64,000 nucleotides of DNA from Arthrobacter yangruifuii (GTDB taxonomy: Bacteria > Actinomycetota > Actinomycetes > Actinomycetales > Micrococcaceae): positions 124,001-188,000 of the forward strand of contig NZ_VTFX01000006.1 of the NCBI RefSeq assembly GCF_009192775.1. The letters are read 5' to 3'. The translations under genes were made by a program, and so were the position numbers. Every line of letters begins with the position of its first letter. Positions within the stretch are counted from its first letter, which is position 1. The notes below the pieces were generated by a model. That model was not told where the DNA came from and did no database searches. It was given only the letters and a program-made list of their open reading frames with translations. Positions 9,645 to 18,718 of this stretch are shown piece after piece.

Positions 9645-12600
9645 TTAGCCGCGGCCGCCGCCGTGACCACCACCGTGGCCATGACCGTGACCGTGGCCGT
9701 GATCGTGGCCGTGATTACCCTTGCACTTCTGGGCATCGTACTTGGCCTTGTAGCTGGATTTCTCCACCTTGCCCTTGCCGGTAGAGGTGTAGCTCGCCGT
9801 GACCTCGCCGCCCTTGATGGAGGACTGCTTGGTCTTGATGACTACGGACTTGCTCTTACCCGGTGCCAGGTTCTTGACCGTAACGGTGCCGTAGTTGGAC
9901 TTCACCACTACGTTCGCAGTCTTGGTTCCGGTGTTCTTTACCGTGACGGCAATCTGGACACCCGAACCCGAGCACTTGGTGACGGCACGGACCGGGTTAG
10001 GCGTCGGCTTCGGCGTGGCCGTCTGGGACGGCGTCGGCTTGGGCGTGGCCGTCTGGGTGGGCGTCGGCTTCGGTGTGGGTGTGGCCGTCTGGGTGGGCGT
10101 CGGCTTCGGCGTGGGCGTGGCCGTCTGGGTGGGCGTCGGCTTGGGCGTGGGAACCACCTTGGCAGGAACCTTGATCGGCAGAACCTCCGCGCGTCCGCCG
10201 TCGCCGTTGGTGCCGCTGAGGTCACCGGTGGTGTTGTGCAGGTGCAGGAACAGTGCCTTGGCGTCGGTGGTGCCGGCGCTGCGGGTCACATCGATCCTGC
10301 CGCCGTCGACGTCGGCAAACAGGGCAGCGTTCGGCGTGGCTCCGGCACCGGCAAACGTCAGCGCCGGGTTGGCGGCGTCGAACGGAATGTACTCCGTAGC
10401 GTCCACCGGGACGCTCCTGCCCTGGTCATCCACGTTGTACGGGTTCCAGGTATTGACCCGGTACTGGAACGGCGCGGATGCGGCATTGACGTCCAGGCCC
10501 AGGGCCGCGGCCCGCACCGGCAGCGTCACCGTGTTGGTGTCGAAGGTGTTGGTGTCCGTGGTGCCCTGGACACCGTTGGCTGCGGTCGTGTCCACCAAAA
10601 CCCCGGTACCGTCGGCGTTCAACCGGTAGGTGGAAACGATGACCAGGTCCACGTCGGCGGCACGGCCGGCGAACGTCACGAAGTCGGGCGTGGAGTCACC
10701 GTTGGTGTCGATTTCCACGTCAATCTCGTTGACACCGCCCATAACGGGCCAGTTGTCCCAGGTGCTGACACCGAAGTTGACCAGCGAAGCTGCCGTGTCT
10801 GCTCCGGCCGCTTTTGCGGTGGGAACGGTGGAGGAAGCACCCACGGCCTGCAGGTCCAGGGCGTACATGGAATCTAGCTTCACGGATTCCAGCCGCGGGC
10901 TCTGCGCGCCGAGGACCAGGGGCGAAACCAGGGACAGGTAGCGTGAGGCGCCCGTACCCTGGTTGAGGTCACGGCCCTGCAAGGTGACCGTGGTCTTGAG
11001 CGCATCGAAATCGGCGAAGGGGATGTCCTTGCCCGCGCTCATATCCGACGTCGGTTTCGGCGCGGAGTAGACCGGAACCCGCAGGGTGGGTACGCCGTTG
11101 GAGGCGAACTGCACCCGCCCCGACACATCCGCCAGGAACTGCCGGGCCATGCCCAGCTGTTCGGACTCCGCTGCCGGGTCCATGGTCTTGGCCAGTGCGG
11201 CGGGATCGGAAATGCTCAGTGTGACGTCCACGGTCGCCTTGCCGTTGGCCGGGACGTTCACCGAGGGGGTGGTGCTGATAACGACGCCGGGCATGGCCGA
11301 TGCCTGCAGGTAGCTGACGTTGTAGGAAAGGGGACGGTCGGACCTGTTCTCCACGGTGACCTGCTTGGTCAGCACCAATGCTTCCTTGCCGAGCTCCAGC
11401 ACACCGAAGTTCACGCTGGTCAGCGCCGGATCCTCCGTGGCGTAAGCCAGCACCTTGGTGCTCACCGCGTCGAGGGCATCCACCCGGCCCGAGCCGACCC
11501 GGTTGGGAGCCTGGACGGCTCCGTCCGCGGTCAGCACGTCATGGGTGGCGGTGTTCATGATGGCGGTCTTGACCTGGTACGGATTCAGGTCCGTGGCGGC
11601 ATAGACCAGGGCAGCGATGCCGGCCACATGCGGGGTCGCCATGGATGTGCCGCTGTTGACGGCGGCACCGTTACCCGAGCCCGACGCGACGGAGCCGATG
11701 GACGAGCCGGGAGCGGCGACGTCGGGCTTCACCACGCCGTTGGAGCCGTGCAGCCCGCGCGAGGAGAAGGAGCTGATGGTGTCACCCACGCCGGAAGGAC
11801 CGGACGTGGTGCCCTTGTACGCCGGGGACAAACGCAGCGTCAGGGTGCCGGCGACCGCGGCCGGGCGCAGCCGGTCCGAGGACGCAGCGTTCAGCTGGAT
11901 GCCGGGGATGGTGGCGTTGCCGCCGATCCCGGCGTCAAAAACCGAACGCGGGGAATCCAGGACAACACCGGTGGCACCGGCAGCCTGGGCATTGTTGAAC
12001 CGGACTGCGGATCCGCAGGGGAAGGCACCGTTCTCTTCCCACTGCAGCCAGACCCATTTACCGGTCAGCGAACCGGCCGGGAACGGGTCGCAGCCAAAGG
12101 CATTGTCCGCCGGGGCGGTGACCACGGTACCGGTGAGCTGGGCTTCCGTGAGGTCCGGGTTGGAGTAGTTGAAGTTGGAGGAGTACTGTCCGGCGGCGGT
12201 CCCCGCCAGTTCGGCCGGGGCGAGGACATCGGCGCGGTCCAGGGCGATCTGGGAGCCGATGGTGCTGGCCACCGTCAGCGCCGACTTGGCGTTGCCCGGG
12301 GACCCGCCGACGTCGTACACATCTCCGGCATTGCCGGAGGCGACCACTGAGAGGATGCCCTGCTCGGTGAGCTTGTTGACGATGTCGTTCTCGGGGTCAT
12401 CCGCGGGGGCGTAGTCCGAGCCCAGCGACATGTTCACCACCTGGGCGCGGTCGGAGAAGTCGCCGTCGCCGTTGGGGTCGAGCACGTAGTCCAGGGCCTG
12501 TCCCACTACCTCGGAGGAGCCGGAGCAGCCGAAGACGCGGATGCCCACCAGGGATGCCTTGGGGGCGGAGCCGGGGCCGATCCGCATCGAGTTGACCTGC

Positions 12601-13502
12601 TCCGCCGAAAGGGTGGAGTAGTCGCCGCGGAACGTGGTGCCGTCATTGTTGGTGCCGTAGCCGGCGGCGGTTCCGGCTACGTGGCTGCCGTGCCCTCCGC
12701 AGTCCAGCGGGTTGAGGTCCGGCCGGGGAATCGGCTGGTAGGTGGGGGAATCGGAATCGGCGTCGTAGTCGTCGCCCACCAGGTCATACCCGCCAATGAA
12801 CTTGGCGGAATCAATCAGGCCGCTGTCCGCAGCGGGAATGGTGGGGGAGGCCTGTGCGGCTGCGTACGCCTCGAGGGTGCCGGGGCCGCCGAAGTCACTG
12901 TGCGTGTAGTCGATGCCGGTGTCCAGGACGGCAATGGTGACGCCTTCGCCGGTCTGCCGGCGTTCCACCCAGGTGTTCAGGGCACGGGTGTCGATGTCTG
13001 TGCCCTTGTTGTCCACGGACTTCGGGACGATCCTGGTGATGCGCTGGACGTCGGCGCGGCCGGCCAGGGCGCGGATGGCTTCGGCATCGCCGACGATCGC
13101 CGTACCGGGAAGGGTGTTGGTAGTGGTGTACAGGGTGCTGGCGGCGGCTTCCTCGGCAACGGACTCGGCCTGCTCGGTGATGGTGCTGCGGATCTCTTCG
13201 ACCAGCGGCTTGTTGACCACCGGGTCCGCCTTGCCGTCCTTGACCTCCTCCGGCTGCGTCTGCTCAAAGGCGCCCTCGCCGGTGAACTGGACGTAGACGG
13301 AGACCTGACCCGAGGCGTCCCGCAGGCTGGGGGAAACTTTTTGGGCCTGCAGCTGTTCGGCCGGGATGCCTTCAACCAGTCCTTCGCCGTTGGCTGTGTT
13401 CCCGATGGCCTGGGCCGGAAGGCCCAGTGCGGCGGTGAGTGCGATCCCGGCGAGGGCGGCAGTGAGTACCGCGCCGGGTTTGTGATGGATGGACAATCTC
13501 AT
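9645..13502 (-). CDS. Secreted multi-domain S8 (subtilisin-like) serine peptidase with His/Gly-rich tail
   Basis: A 1285-residue exported protease. Residues 1-32 are a signal peptide (basic start, hydrophobic core, LPAQA). The propeptide-like region (about 45-170) resembles the I9 inhibitor. The catalytic triad is complete: Asp194 in VLDTGIDYTHSD, His271 in HGSHVAGTAAG, Ser620 in NSGTSMATPHVAG. A PA-type insert lies between His and Ser (about 440-560). Beta-rich Fn3-like regions follow, then a PTPKPTPTQTAT-type linker, a small Cys-bearing beta domain (CSGSG ... AQKC), and a terminal NHGHDHGHGHGHGH tail with seven His that could bind metal. Cysteine pairs suggest extracellular disulfides. AAGGAG precedes the start. 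It probably degrades protein for nutrition; no anchor is seen. Confidence 0.95.
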   Translation of the reverse strand: MRLSIHHKPGAVLTAALAGIALTAALGLPAQAIGNTANGEGLVEGIPAEQLQAQKVSPSLRDASGQVSVYVQFTGEGAFEQTQPEEVKDGKADPVVNKPLVEEIRSTITEQAESVAEEAAASTLYTTTNTLPGTAIVGDAEAIRALAGRADVQRITRIVPKSVDNKGTDIDTRALNTWVERRQTGEGVTIAVLDTGIDYTHSDFGGPGTLEAYAAAQASPTIPAADSGLIDSAKFIGGYDLVGDDYDADSDSPTYQPIPRPDLNPLDCGGHGSHVAGTAAGYGTNNDGTTFRGDYSTLSAEQVNSMRIGPGSAPKASLVGIRVFGCSGSSEVVGQALDYVLDPNGDGDFSDRAQVVNMSLGSDYAPADDPENDIVNKLTEQGILSVVASGNAGDVYDVGGSPGNAKSALTVASTIGSQIALDRADVLAPAELAGTAAGQYSSNFNYSNPDLTEAQLTGTVVTAPADNAFGCDPFPAGSLTGKWVWLQWEENGAFPCGSAVRFNNAQAAGATGVVLDSPRSVFDAGIGGNATIPGIQLNAASSDRLRPAAVAGTLTLRLSPAYKGTTSGPSGVGDTISSFSSRGLHGSNGVVKPDVAAPGSSIGSVASGSGNGAAVNSGTSMATPHVAGIAALVYAATDLNPYQVKTAIMNTATHDVLTADGAVQAPNRVGSGRVDALDAVSTKVLAYATEDPALTSVNFGVLELGKEALVLTKQVTVENRSDRPLSYNVSYLQASAMPGVVISTTPSVNVPANGKATVDVTLSISDPAALAKTMDPAAESEQLGMARQFLADVSGRVQFASNGVPTLRVPVYSAPKPTSDMSAGKDIPFADFDALKTTVTLQGRDLNQGTGASRYLSLVSPLVLGAQSPRLESVKLDSMYALDLQAVGASSTVPTAKAAGADTAASLVNFGVSTWDNWPVMGGVNEIDVEIDTNGDSTPDFVTFAGRAADVDLVIVSTYRLNADGTGVLVDTTAANGVQGTTDTNTFDTNTVTLPVRAAALGLDVNAASAPFQYRVNTWNPYNVDDQGRSVPVDATEYIPFDAANPALTFAGAGATPNAALFADVDGGRIDVTRSAGTTDAKALFLHLHNTTGDLSGTNGDGGRAEVLPIKVPAKVVPTPKPTPTQTATPTPKPTPTQTATPTPKPTPTQTATPKPTPSQTATPKPTPNPVRAVTKCSGSGVQIAVTVKNTGTKTANVVVKSNYGTVTVKNLAPGKSKSVVIKTKQSSIKGGEVTASYTSTGKGKVEKSSYKAKYDAQKCKGNHGHDHGHGHGHGHGGGHGGGRG
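9991..10152 (-). repeat. 30/36-bp tandem repeats coding the Pro/Thr linker
   Basis: Three units of about 36 bases and two or three shorter units of about 30 bases encode PTPKPTPTQTAT and PKPTPSQTAT inside the subtilase gene. This is a typical extracytoplasmic spacer. Copy number is likely to vary between strains. Confidence 0.8.
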
Positions 13503-13563
13503 TGCGCTCCTTGAACGTTCCGCCGAGCGCTACCGGGCACGTCCATGGGACTTTGCATCGGCT

Positions 13564-13622
13564 GCTGACACACTGCGGCAGGTTTTCCGTTGTGCCTCCA
13601 ACCCCCGTTGAGGAGTGTCAGC
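13564..13622 (-). promoter_or_regulatory. Structured 5' leader of the subtilase gene
   Basis: On the transcript, GCTGACAC (from 13622-13615) pairs with GTGTCAGC (from 13571-13564). Inside it an 8-bp CCTCAAC/GTTGGAGG hairpin with one bulge (13595-13613) can form. The nested helices lie 60-120 bases before the start codon. It may be a regulatory RNA leader; I could not match it to a known riboswitch class. Confidence 0.35.
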
Positions 13623-13832
13623 GTGCACGTAACGGCCCCCAAAGCTGCAGCCGTAGGGCACACCATAGAGGAGCTTTTGTGTGGTGCAAAGGATGGTAAT
13701 TCAAACAACGGATTCGCTGCCTAGGCCTTGTTATTCGCGGGACAGCACGGTAGGTTGCCCCCTTTTTAGAGCATTCTGACCGCAACGAGATCATCCGGAA
13801 GGTAGGCAGGGACCGTGACGGCCGGCTTAACG

Positions 13833-13868
13833 CGGAAAGGAACCTCCCAGCCGGGAGATTCCTTTCCG
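13833..13868 (-). terminator. Terminator after the ThiD/PdxK gene
   Basis: CGGAAAGGAA (13833-13842) pairs with TTCCTTTCCG (13859-13868), with an inner CTCCC/GGGAG stem. It lies 35 bases after the stop of the minus-strand kinase gene. Confidence 0.75.
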
Positions 13869-13903
13869 TATCCGTGCCGGCCGGGATTACGGCCGGGTCG
13901 GAA

Positions 13904-14749
13904 TTACAGCGCGGGACCCTGTCCCGCGTTGCCCTGCCAGAGTGCATCGAACGGTGCATTGGAGGACACCCGGTTGCGGATGCCTTCGGTGACGAACGCC
14001 TTGGCGGTCCTGGCTGCCTCCAGCGGGGTGGCACCCTTGCCCAGTTCGGCGGTAATGGCCGCGGCCAGGGTGCAGCCGGCGCCGCTGACGGCTACCTCGC
14101 CCACCTTGGGTGCACGCAGCACCTCCATGGTTTCGCCGTCGTAGAAGACGTCGACGGCGTCCTCTCCTTCCAGCCGGACGCCGCCCTTGGCCAGGACCAC
14201 CGCTCCGCTGGCCTCATGGATGCGGCGGGCTGCTTCCTTCAGGTCTTCCACCGTCTCAATGGAGTCCATGCCGGACAGGGACATCGATTCGAAGTGGTTC
14301 GGGGTGACGAAGGTGGCCAGGGGAAGAATCTGTGCCTTGAGTGCTTTATCGGTGTCCAGTGCGGCACCGGGCTCCTGGCCCTTGCAGATGAGCACCGGGT
14401 CCAGCACGAGGTTCTTCCAGTCCTGGGCCTGCAGCGCCTTGGCGACGACGTCGATGGTCGCCGGCGTGCCCAGCATGCCGATCTTCACCGTGTCCAGATC
14501 GTAGGCAGTGGTGATCGCTTCGAGCTGGTCGCTGATGACCTGCGGATCTACGGGGACGAAACGGTGGTTCCACGAGTCATTGGGGTCAAAGGACACGATG
14601 CAGGTCAGTGCAGTGATGCCGTAGACGCCCAGTTCCTGGAAGGTCTTCAGATCGGCCTGGGCACCGGCGCCGCCGGTGGCTTCCGAGCCGGCGATGGTCA
14701 GTGTGACGGCCGGAGCAGAGGGCGCAGAAGTGTGTGTGTTTGCAGACAT
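13904..14749 (-). CDS. thiD: ThiD/PdxK family kinase (hydroxymethylpyrimidine or pyridoxal kinase)
   Basis: A 281-residue ribokinase-fold enzyme. GSEATGGAGAQADLKTFQEL near the N-terminus and VSGAGCTLAAAITAELGKG near the C-terminus (anion hole and catalytic residue region) define the ThiD/PdxK family. The family phosphorylates 4-amino-5-hydroxymethyl-2-methylpyrimidine (thiamine) or pyridoxal (B6 salvage). The block CIVSFDPNDSWNHRFVPVDP resembles the pyridoxal-kinase branch known from Bacillus and Staphylococcus more than enterobacterial ThiD, so B6 salvage is a real alternative and the symbol is provisional. The start at 14749 (MSANTH) is chosen over an upstream frame extension rich in Trp. 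No TPP riboswitch is visible upstream and no thiamine gene lies beside it. Confidence 0.85.
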   Translation of the reverse strand: MSANTHTSAPSAPAVTLTIAGSEATGGAGAQADLKTFQELGVYGITALTCIVSFDPNDSWNHRFVPVDPQVISDQLEAITTAYDLDTVKIGMLGTPATIDVVAKALQAQDWKNLVLDPVLICKGQEPGAALDTDKALKAQILPLATFVTPNHFESMSLSGMDSIETVEDLKEAARRIHEASGAVVLAKGGVRLEGEDAVDVFYDGETMEVLRAPKVGEVAVSGAGCTLAAAITAELGKGATPLEAARTAKAFVTEGIRNRVSSNAPFDALWQGNAGQGPAL

Positions 14750-14809
14750 GGGTCTATCTTCCACCCAAACCGGAGAAACAGGCCACCACTGCAAGACGCG
14801 CTGTTACGG

Positions 14810-14853
14810 CGTGCCGCCGGCGTGCCGTGGGCGTGCCGCCGTCGTGCCGTGAC
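14810..14853. repeat. 22-bp direct repeat, 2 copies
   Basis: 14810-14831 and 14832-14853 are near-identical 22-base units, each with two CGTGCCG cores. They fill the short gap between the TetR-type gene and the kinase gene. The function is unknown; they may be simple expansion. Confidence 0.7.
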
Positions 14854-14866
14854 CGGCGGCGGGTTC

Positions 14867-15517
14867 TCAGTCCCTGCGGGCGCTGCGGAGCAGCCGGATC
14901 ACGTCCTCCAGGAGGTTGCGGACCACGGGCAGCCGGGACAGGATCACGAGTTTGGCCATCAGCGGTGCCAGATTGGCGGCCAGGCGATGGGACCGGCGCT
15001 GCCCGGGGGAACGGTCATACACCCAGAAGAAGGTAAATCCCATGTGCACCAGCCAGAGCAGCTCGGGCAGGTCGCTGCGCAGGGCCAAGGGCGGCTGCGG
15101 CCGGGCGCTCGCCACGGCCAGGCGGAACATGGCGATGGACTTTCCGCGGCCGACGGCGGCGGCACCGCTGCGGTGCGGTGCGATGGCGTCACGCAGGAAA
15201 TGGACGCCGAGGCCGTGGTAGGGCGCCATGGTTTTCAGGCCCGCAGTAAGGACGGCCAGCAGGTTCTCGCCCAAGTTGTGGCCTTCGCGGATCTGCGGCA
15301 GTGCGAGGGAACGGTGCTCATCCTGCAGGGAGCGGTAGAGCTCGTGGAGGAGGTCATCCTTGGAACGGAAATAGTAGTAGGCGTTGCCCACCGAGACGTC
15401 TGCCTCCGCTGCGATGGCGCGCATGGTGGTTTTTTCGTAGCCCTGTGAGGCAAAGAGGCGCAGTGCCGTATCGATGAGGAGCCGGCGCGTCTGTTCGCTC
15501 TTGGCGGTGACGGCCAT
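14867..15517 (-). CDS. TetR/AcrR family transcriptional regulator
   Basis: A 216-residue regulator with a typical TetR N-terminal DNA-binding domain at residues 8-55: TRRLLIDTALRLFASQGYEK then TTMRAIAAEADVSVGNAYYYF. The C-terminal ligand domain is helical, with aromatic residues (MAPYHGLGVHFL, HMGFTFFWVYDRSP) suggesting a hydrophobic pocket. It is divergent from the YhhQ-type transporter gene, with two GTTCA/TGAAC dyads in the shared gap close to its own start, so autorepression is likely. Whether it controls yhhQ is an inference from position. The ligand is unknown; fatty acid or lipid-responsive members have similar layouts. Confidence 0.9.
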   Translation of the reverse strand: MAVTAKSEQTRRLLIDTALRLFASQGYEKTTMRAIAAEADVSVGNAYYYFRSKDDLLHELYRSLQDEHRSLALPQIREGHNLGENLLAVLTAGLKTMAPYHGLGVHFLRDAIAPHRSGAAAVGRGKSIAMFRLAVASARPQPPLALRSDLPELLWLVHMGFTFFWVYDRSPGQRRSHRLAANLAPLMAKLVILSRLPVVRNLLEDVIRLLRSARRD

Positions 15518-15543
15518 GATGCTCCCTTGTGCAGTATTTCAGC

Positions 15544-15577
15544 GTTCAGTGAACCACAATTTTGAACGTGTTCAAAA
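15544..15577. promoter_or_regulatory. Paired dyads, candidate TetR operator
   Basis: GTTCAGTGAAC (15544-15554) and TTTTGAACGTGTTCAAAA (15560-15577) lie five bases apart, 27 bases upstream of the TetR-type gene. Both are built from GTTCA/TGAAC half-sites in an AT-rich patch that otherwise looks like a promoter. Two TetR dimers could bind side by side. Confidence 0.6.
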
Positions 15578-15709
15578 ATGATGCGGCGCCGCGGTCCGGC
15601 GGACCGTGGCAGAATGGATGGCGGCCCTGCGGGGCTGCCCGGGGCAGCGGGCACAGTGCTAATACAGCCGGCGGAAGCCAGGCGAACCACTTACCGGACG
15701 GAAAATGCC

Positions 15710-16444
15710 ATGGATGCACAGCCACGGGCAGCTGCGAAAAGCGCTGCAGCGTACGCCTCCCGCGGGAGCTCCCAATACGATTTGATCCTCACGCTGATGT
15801 GCGTGGTGATTGTTATTTCCAATATCGGCGCCAGCAAGGGCGTCCATTTTGACCTCCCCGGCGGCTTCGAGATTGTCACCGACGGCGGCTTCTTCCTCTT
15901 CCCGCTCGCCTACATCCTCGGCGACGTGGTCAGCGAGGTCTACGGATTCAAGGCAGCCCGGCGTGCCATCCTTGCCGGCTTCGGCATGGCCCTTCTTGCC
16001 GTGGTCAGCTTCGCCGTCATCATTGCCCTGCCGGGCTTTGATGACGCCTACGGCCAGGAGAAGCAGGCTGCCCTGGAGGTGGCCCTGGGACCGGTTTGGC
16101 AGATAGTGCTGGCCAGCCTGCTCGGTTTCCTGGCCGGCCAGCTGCTGAACTCCCTGGTGCTGACCCGGATGAAGGACCGGTTCCGGGAGAAGGCACTGGC
16201 CGGGCGGCTGATGGCCTCCACCGGGGTGGGGGAGTTTGTTGACACCCTGATTTTCTGCGCCATTGCGGCACCGGTCATCGGAATCAGCGACGCCGGCGGG
16301 TTCCTGAACTATCTGGTGTTCGGTTTCCTCTACAAAACGCTGATCGAGTTCCTGTTCGTGCCTGTCACCACCATGGTCATCAAGTTCATCAAGAGGCGTG
16401 AGCCCACCTATGCAGAGCCCGTCCTGGAGCCGGCAGCGGTGTAG
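15710..16444 (+). CDS. yhhQ: Queuosine precursor transporter, YhhQ (COG1738) family
   Basis: A 244-residue inner membrane protein with about six hydrophobic segments. The family takes up queuosine precursors (preQ0, preQ1 or queuine). Diagnostic blocks are VVIVISNIGASKG, the acidic FPLAYILGDVVSEVYGFKAAR, and STGVGEFVDTLIFCAIA. The start at 15710 is chosen because the upstream in-frame codons are Arg/Gly-rich and unlike the family. The tgt gene lies 0.9 kb away on the other strand, and no queuosine biosynthesis gene is visible, which fits salvage. It is divergent from a TetR-type gene; a regulatory link is possible but unproven. Confidence 0.9.
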   Translation: MDAQPRAAAKSAAAYASRGSSQYDLILTLMCVVIVISNIGASKGVHFDLPGGFEIVTDGGFFLFPLAYILGDVVSEVYGFKAARRAILAGFGMALLAVVSFAVIIALPGFDDAYGQEKQAALEVALGPVWQIVLASLLGFLAGQLLNSLVLTRMKDRFREKALAGRLMASTGVGEFVDTLIFCAIAAPVIGISDAGGFLNYLVFGFLYKTLIEFLFVPVTTMVIKFIKRREPTYAEPVLEPAAV

Positions 16445-16501
16445 GGCCACAGGCCGCGACACCCGGCTTCACGCCTCCCCATCGCGTTATTCGTCGCGGC
16501 G

Positions 16502-16708
16502 TCAGCTGCTCCGCCGGGTCCCCATGAACATCAGAAGCGGCGCCAGTACTAGGGAAATGATGACGGTGATGATCCCTTGGGAAGGTGGCTTCCATACCGC
16601 CACCACCACCAACGCCAGCAGCAGGGAGAGCATAACGAGGATCTGGATGGTCCATCCAACAGTGCCGCGACCCCGCCGCAGAATATGATTCCCCCGCTTT
16701 TCCGTCAT
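16502..16708 (-). CDS. Small two-helix membrane protein, 68 aa
   Basis: A basic N-terminus (MTEKRGNHILRRGRG) is followed by two hydrophobic helices, about residues 18-39 (VGWTIQILVMLSLLLALVVV) and 45-63 (GIITVIISLVLAPLLMFMG), and a short basic end. By the positive-inside rule both ends face the cytoplasm. The start at 16708 has AAGGGGG about eight bases upstream, which decides it over a longer frame. I do not recognise the family. It stands alone between convergent and divergent neighbours. Confidence 0.7.
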   Translation of the reverse strand: MTEKRGNHILRRGRGTVGWTIQILVMLSLLLALVVVAVWKPPSQGIITVIISLVLAPLLMFMGTRRSS

Positions 16709-16886
16709 GCTGACCCCCTTCGGATAGCTGTTGCAAGACCGCCAGGCCTCCGCTCCCGAGCCTAGCGGCAATCCGCTCCTCCTCGCTGAGAAACGCCTGT
16801 CGGGTCAGCGGGCGAAATCCCTGCCCGGATGTGCAAGGGTGGGGGAACGCCAGCATTTCACTTCCCCAGTACGGCAGGAGACAAAC

Positions 16887-17090
16887 ATGAGCAATCCAGT
16901 CCCGAACCCCGGTGCCAAGGCAGTAGATGAAAATCTTGCCGGAACCGCGGAGGAATTCAACGACGAAGTCACCAAGGCGATGATCGAAGGCGCCCAGGAG
17001 AAGGATTCGAGTCCCGGAGACGAGGAACGGGATGCCCAGCCTGCCTTGGAAGAGGATGAATCGACCCAGGCAAAGCCGGACAATTCCTAA
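16887..17090 (+). CDS. Small acidic hypothetical protein, 67 aa
   Basis: A 67-residue, strongly acidic, probably disordered protein starting MSNPVPNPGAKAVDENLAG, with a short possible helix (GTAEEFNDEVTKAMIEGAQE) followed by a low-complexity Asp/Glu/Ser tail. AGGAG lies seven bases before the ATG, which fixes the start. It is followed after 48 bases by a second tiny acidic protein gene on the same strand. Similar acidic orphans are frequent in Arthrobacter-like genomes. No function can be assigned. Confidence 0.7.
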   Translation: MSNPVPNPGAKAVDENLAGTAEEFNDEVTKAMIEGAQEKDSSPGDEERDAQPALEEDESTQAKPDNS

Positions 17091-17138
17091 CAGCTTGGCT
17101 CTCTGCAGAATCCACTCGATACACAACAGGAGGACGTT

Positions 17139-17276
17139 GTGCCCGAGGACAAAGATTTCGAACAGAATGAAACCAAGGCCGAAGAACAGCTGCAGATTGT
17201 AGATCCGCCGGAACCGGGCAACGAAGAGGGCGGACAGCAGCAGGCCGGGCACGCAGACGGCTCACCCACCGGGTAG
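17139..17276 (+). CDS. Tiny acidic hypothetical protein, 45 aa
   Basis: A 45-residue frame starting with GTG (MPEDKDFEQNETKAEEQLQI) and preceded by a very good AGGAGG site seven bases upstream. It is Glu/Gln/Gly-rich with no hydrophobic core, so it is probably disordered. It follows the 67-residue acidic gene, and together they look like a small operon that ends 28 bases before the convergent tgt stop. No family is recognised. Confidence 0.65.
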   Translation: MPEDKDFEQNETKAEEQLQIVDPPEPGNEEGGQQQAGHADGSPTG

Positions 17277-17304
17277 TCCCCGGGGCCAGCACCCGGTACT
17301 GCAG

Positions 17305-18648
<1,344 letters not shown>

Positions 18649-18718
18649 TCAGCAGTGTGCTTTTCCGGGAGTAGGTTGGATGGGCGGAAAACTGCCCCGG
18701 TGAAGAACCCCGGCGAAA

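Larger units (their letters stand above)
13503..13903 (-). other. 401-base gap between subtilase and ThiD/PdxK: leader plus terminator
   Basis: No convincing gene lies here. The subtilase side holds a structured leader (13564-13622) and the kinase side holds a hairpin terminator (13833-13868). The AT-richer middle (about 13675-13775) is the likely place of the subtilase promoter, but no clear -35/-10 pair stands out. Confidence 0.6.

Noticed and set aside
13503-13760. c-di-AMP (ydaO) or cobalamin riboswitch in the subtilase leader
   Set aside because: A GTCAGC piece and some G-runs are there, but the conserved core segments of these riboswitches do not line up.
14750-14866. TPP riboswitch before the ThiD/PdxK gene
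   Set aside because: A CTGAGA string occurs, but it belongs to the end of the TetR gene, and the remaining thi-box elements are missing.
15578-15709. preQ1 riboswitch before yhhQ
   Set aside because: No short pseudoknot with the A-rich tail or a matching loop is seen; the leader is GC-rich and holds the TetR-type dyads instead.
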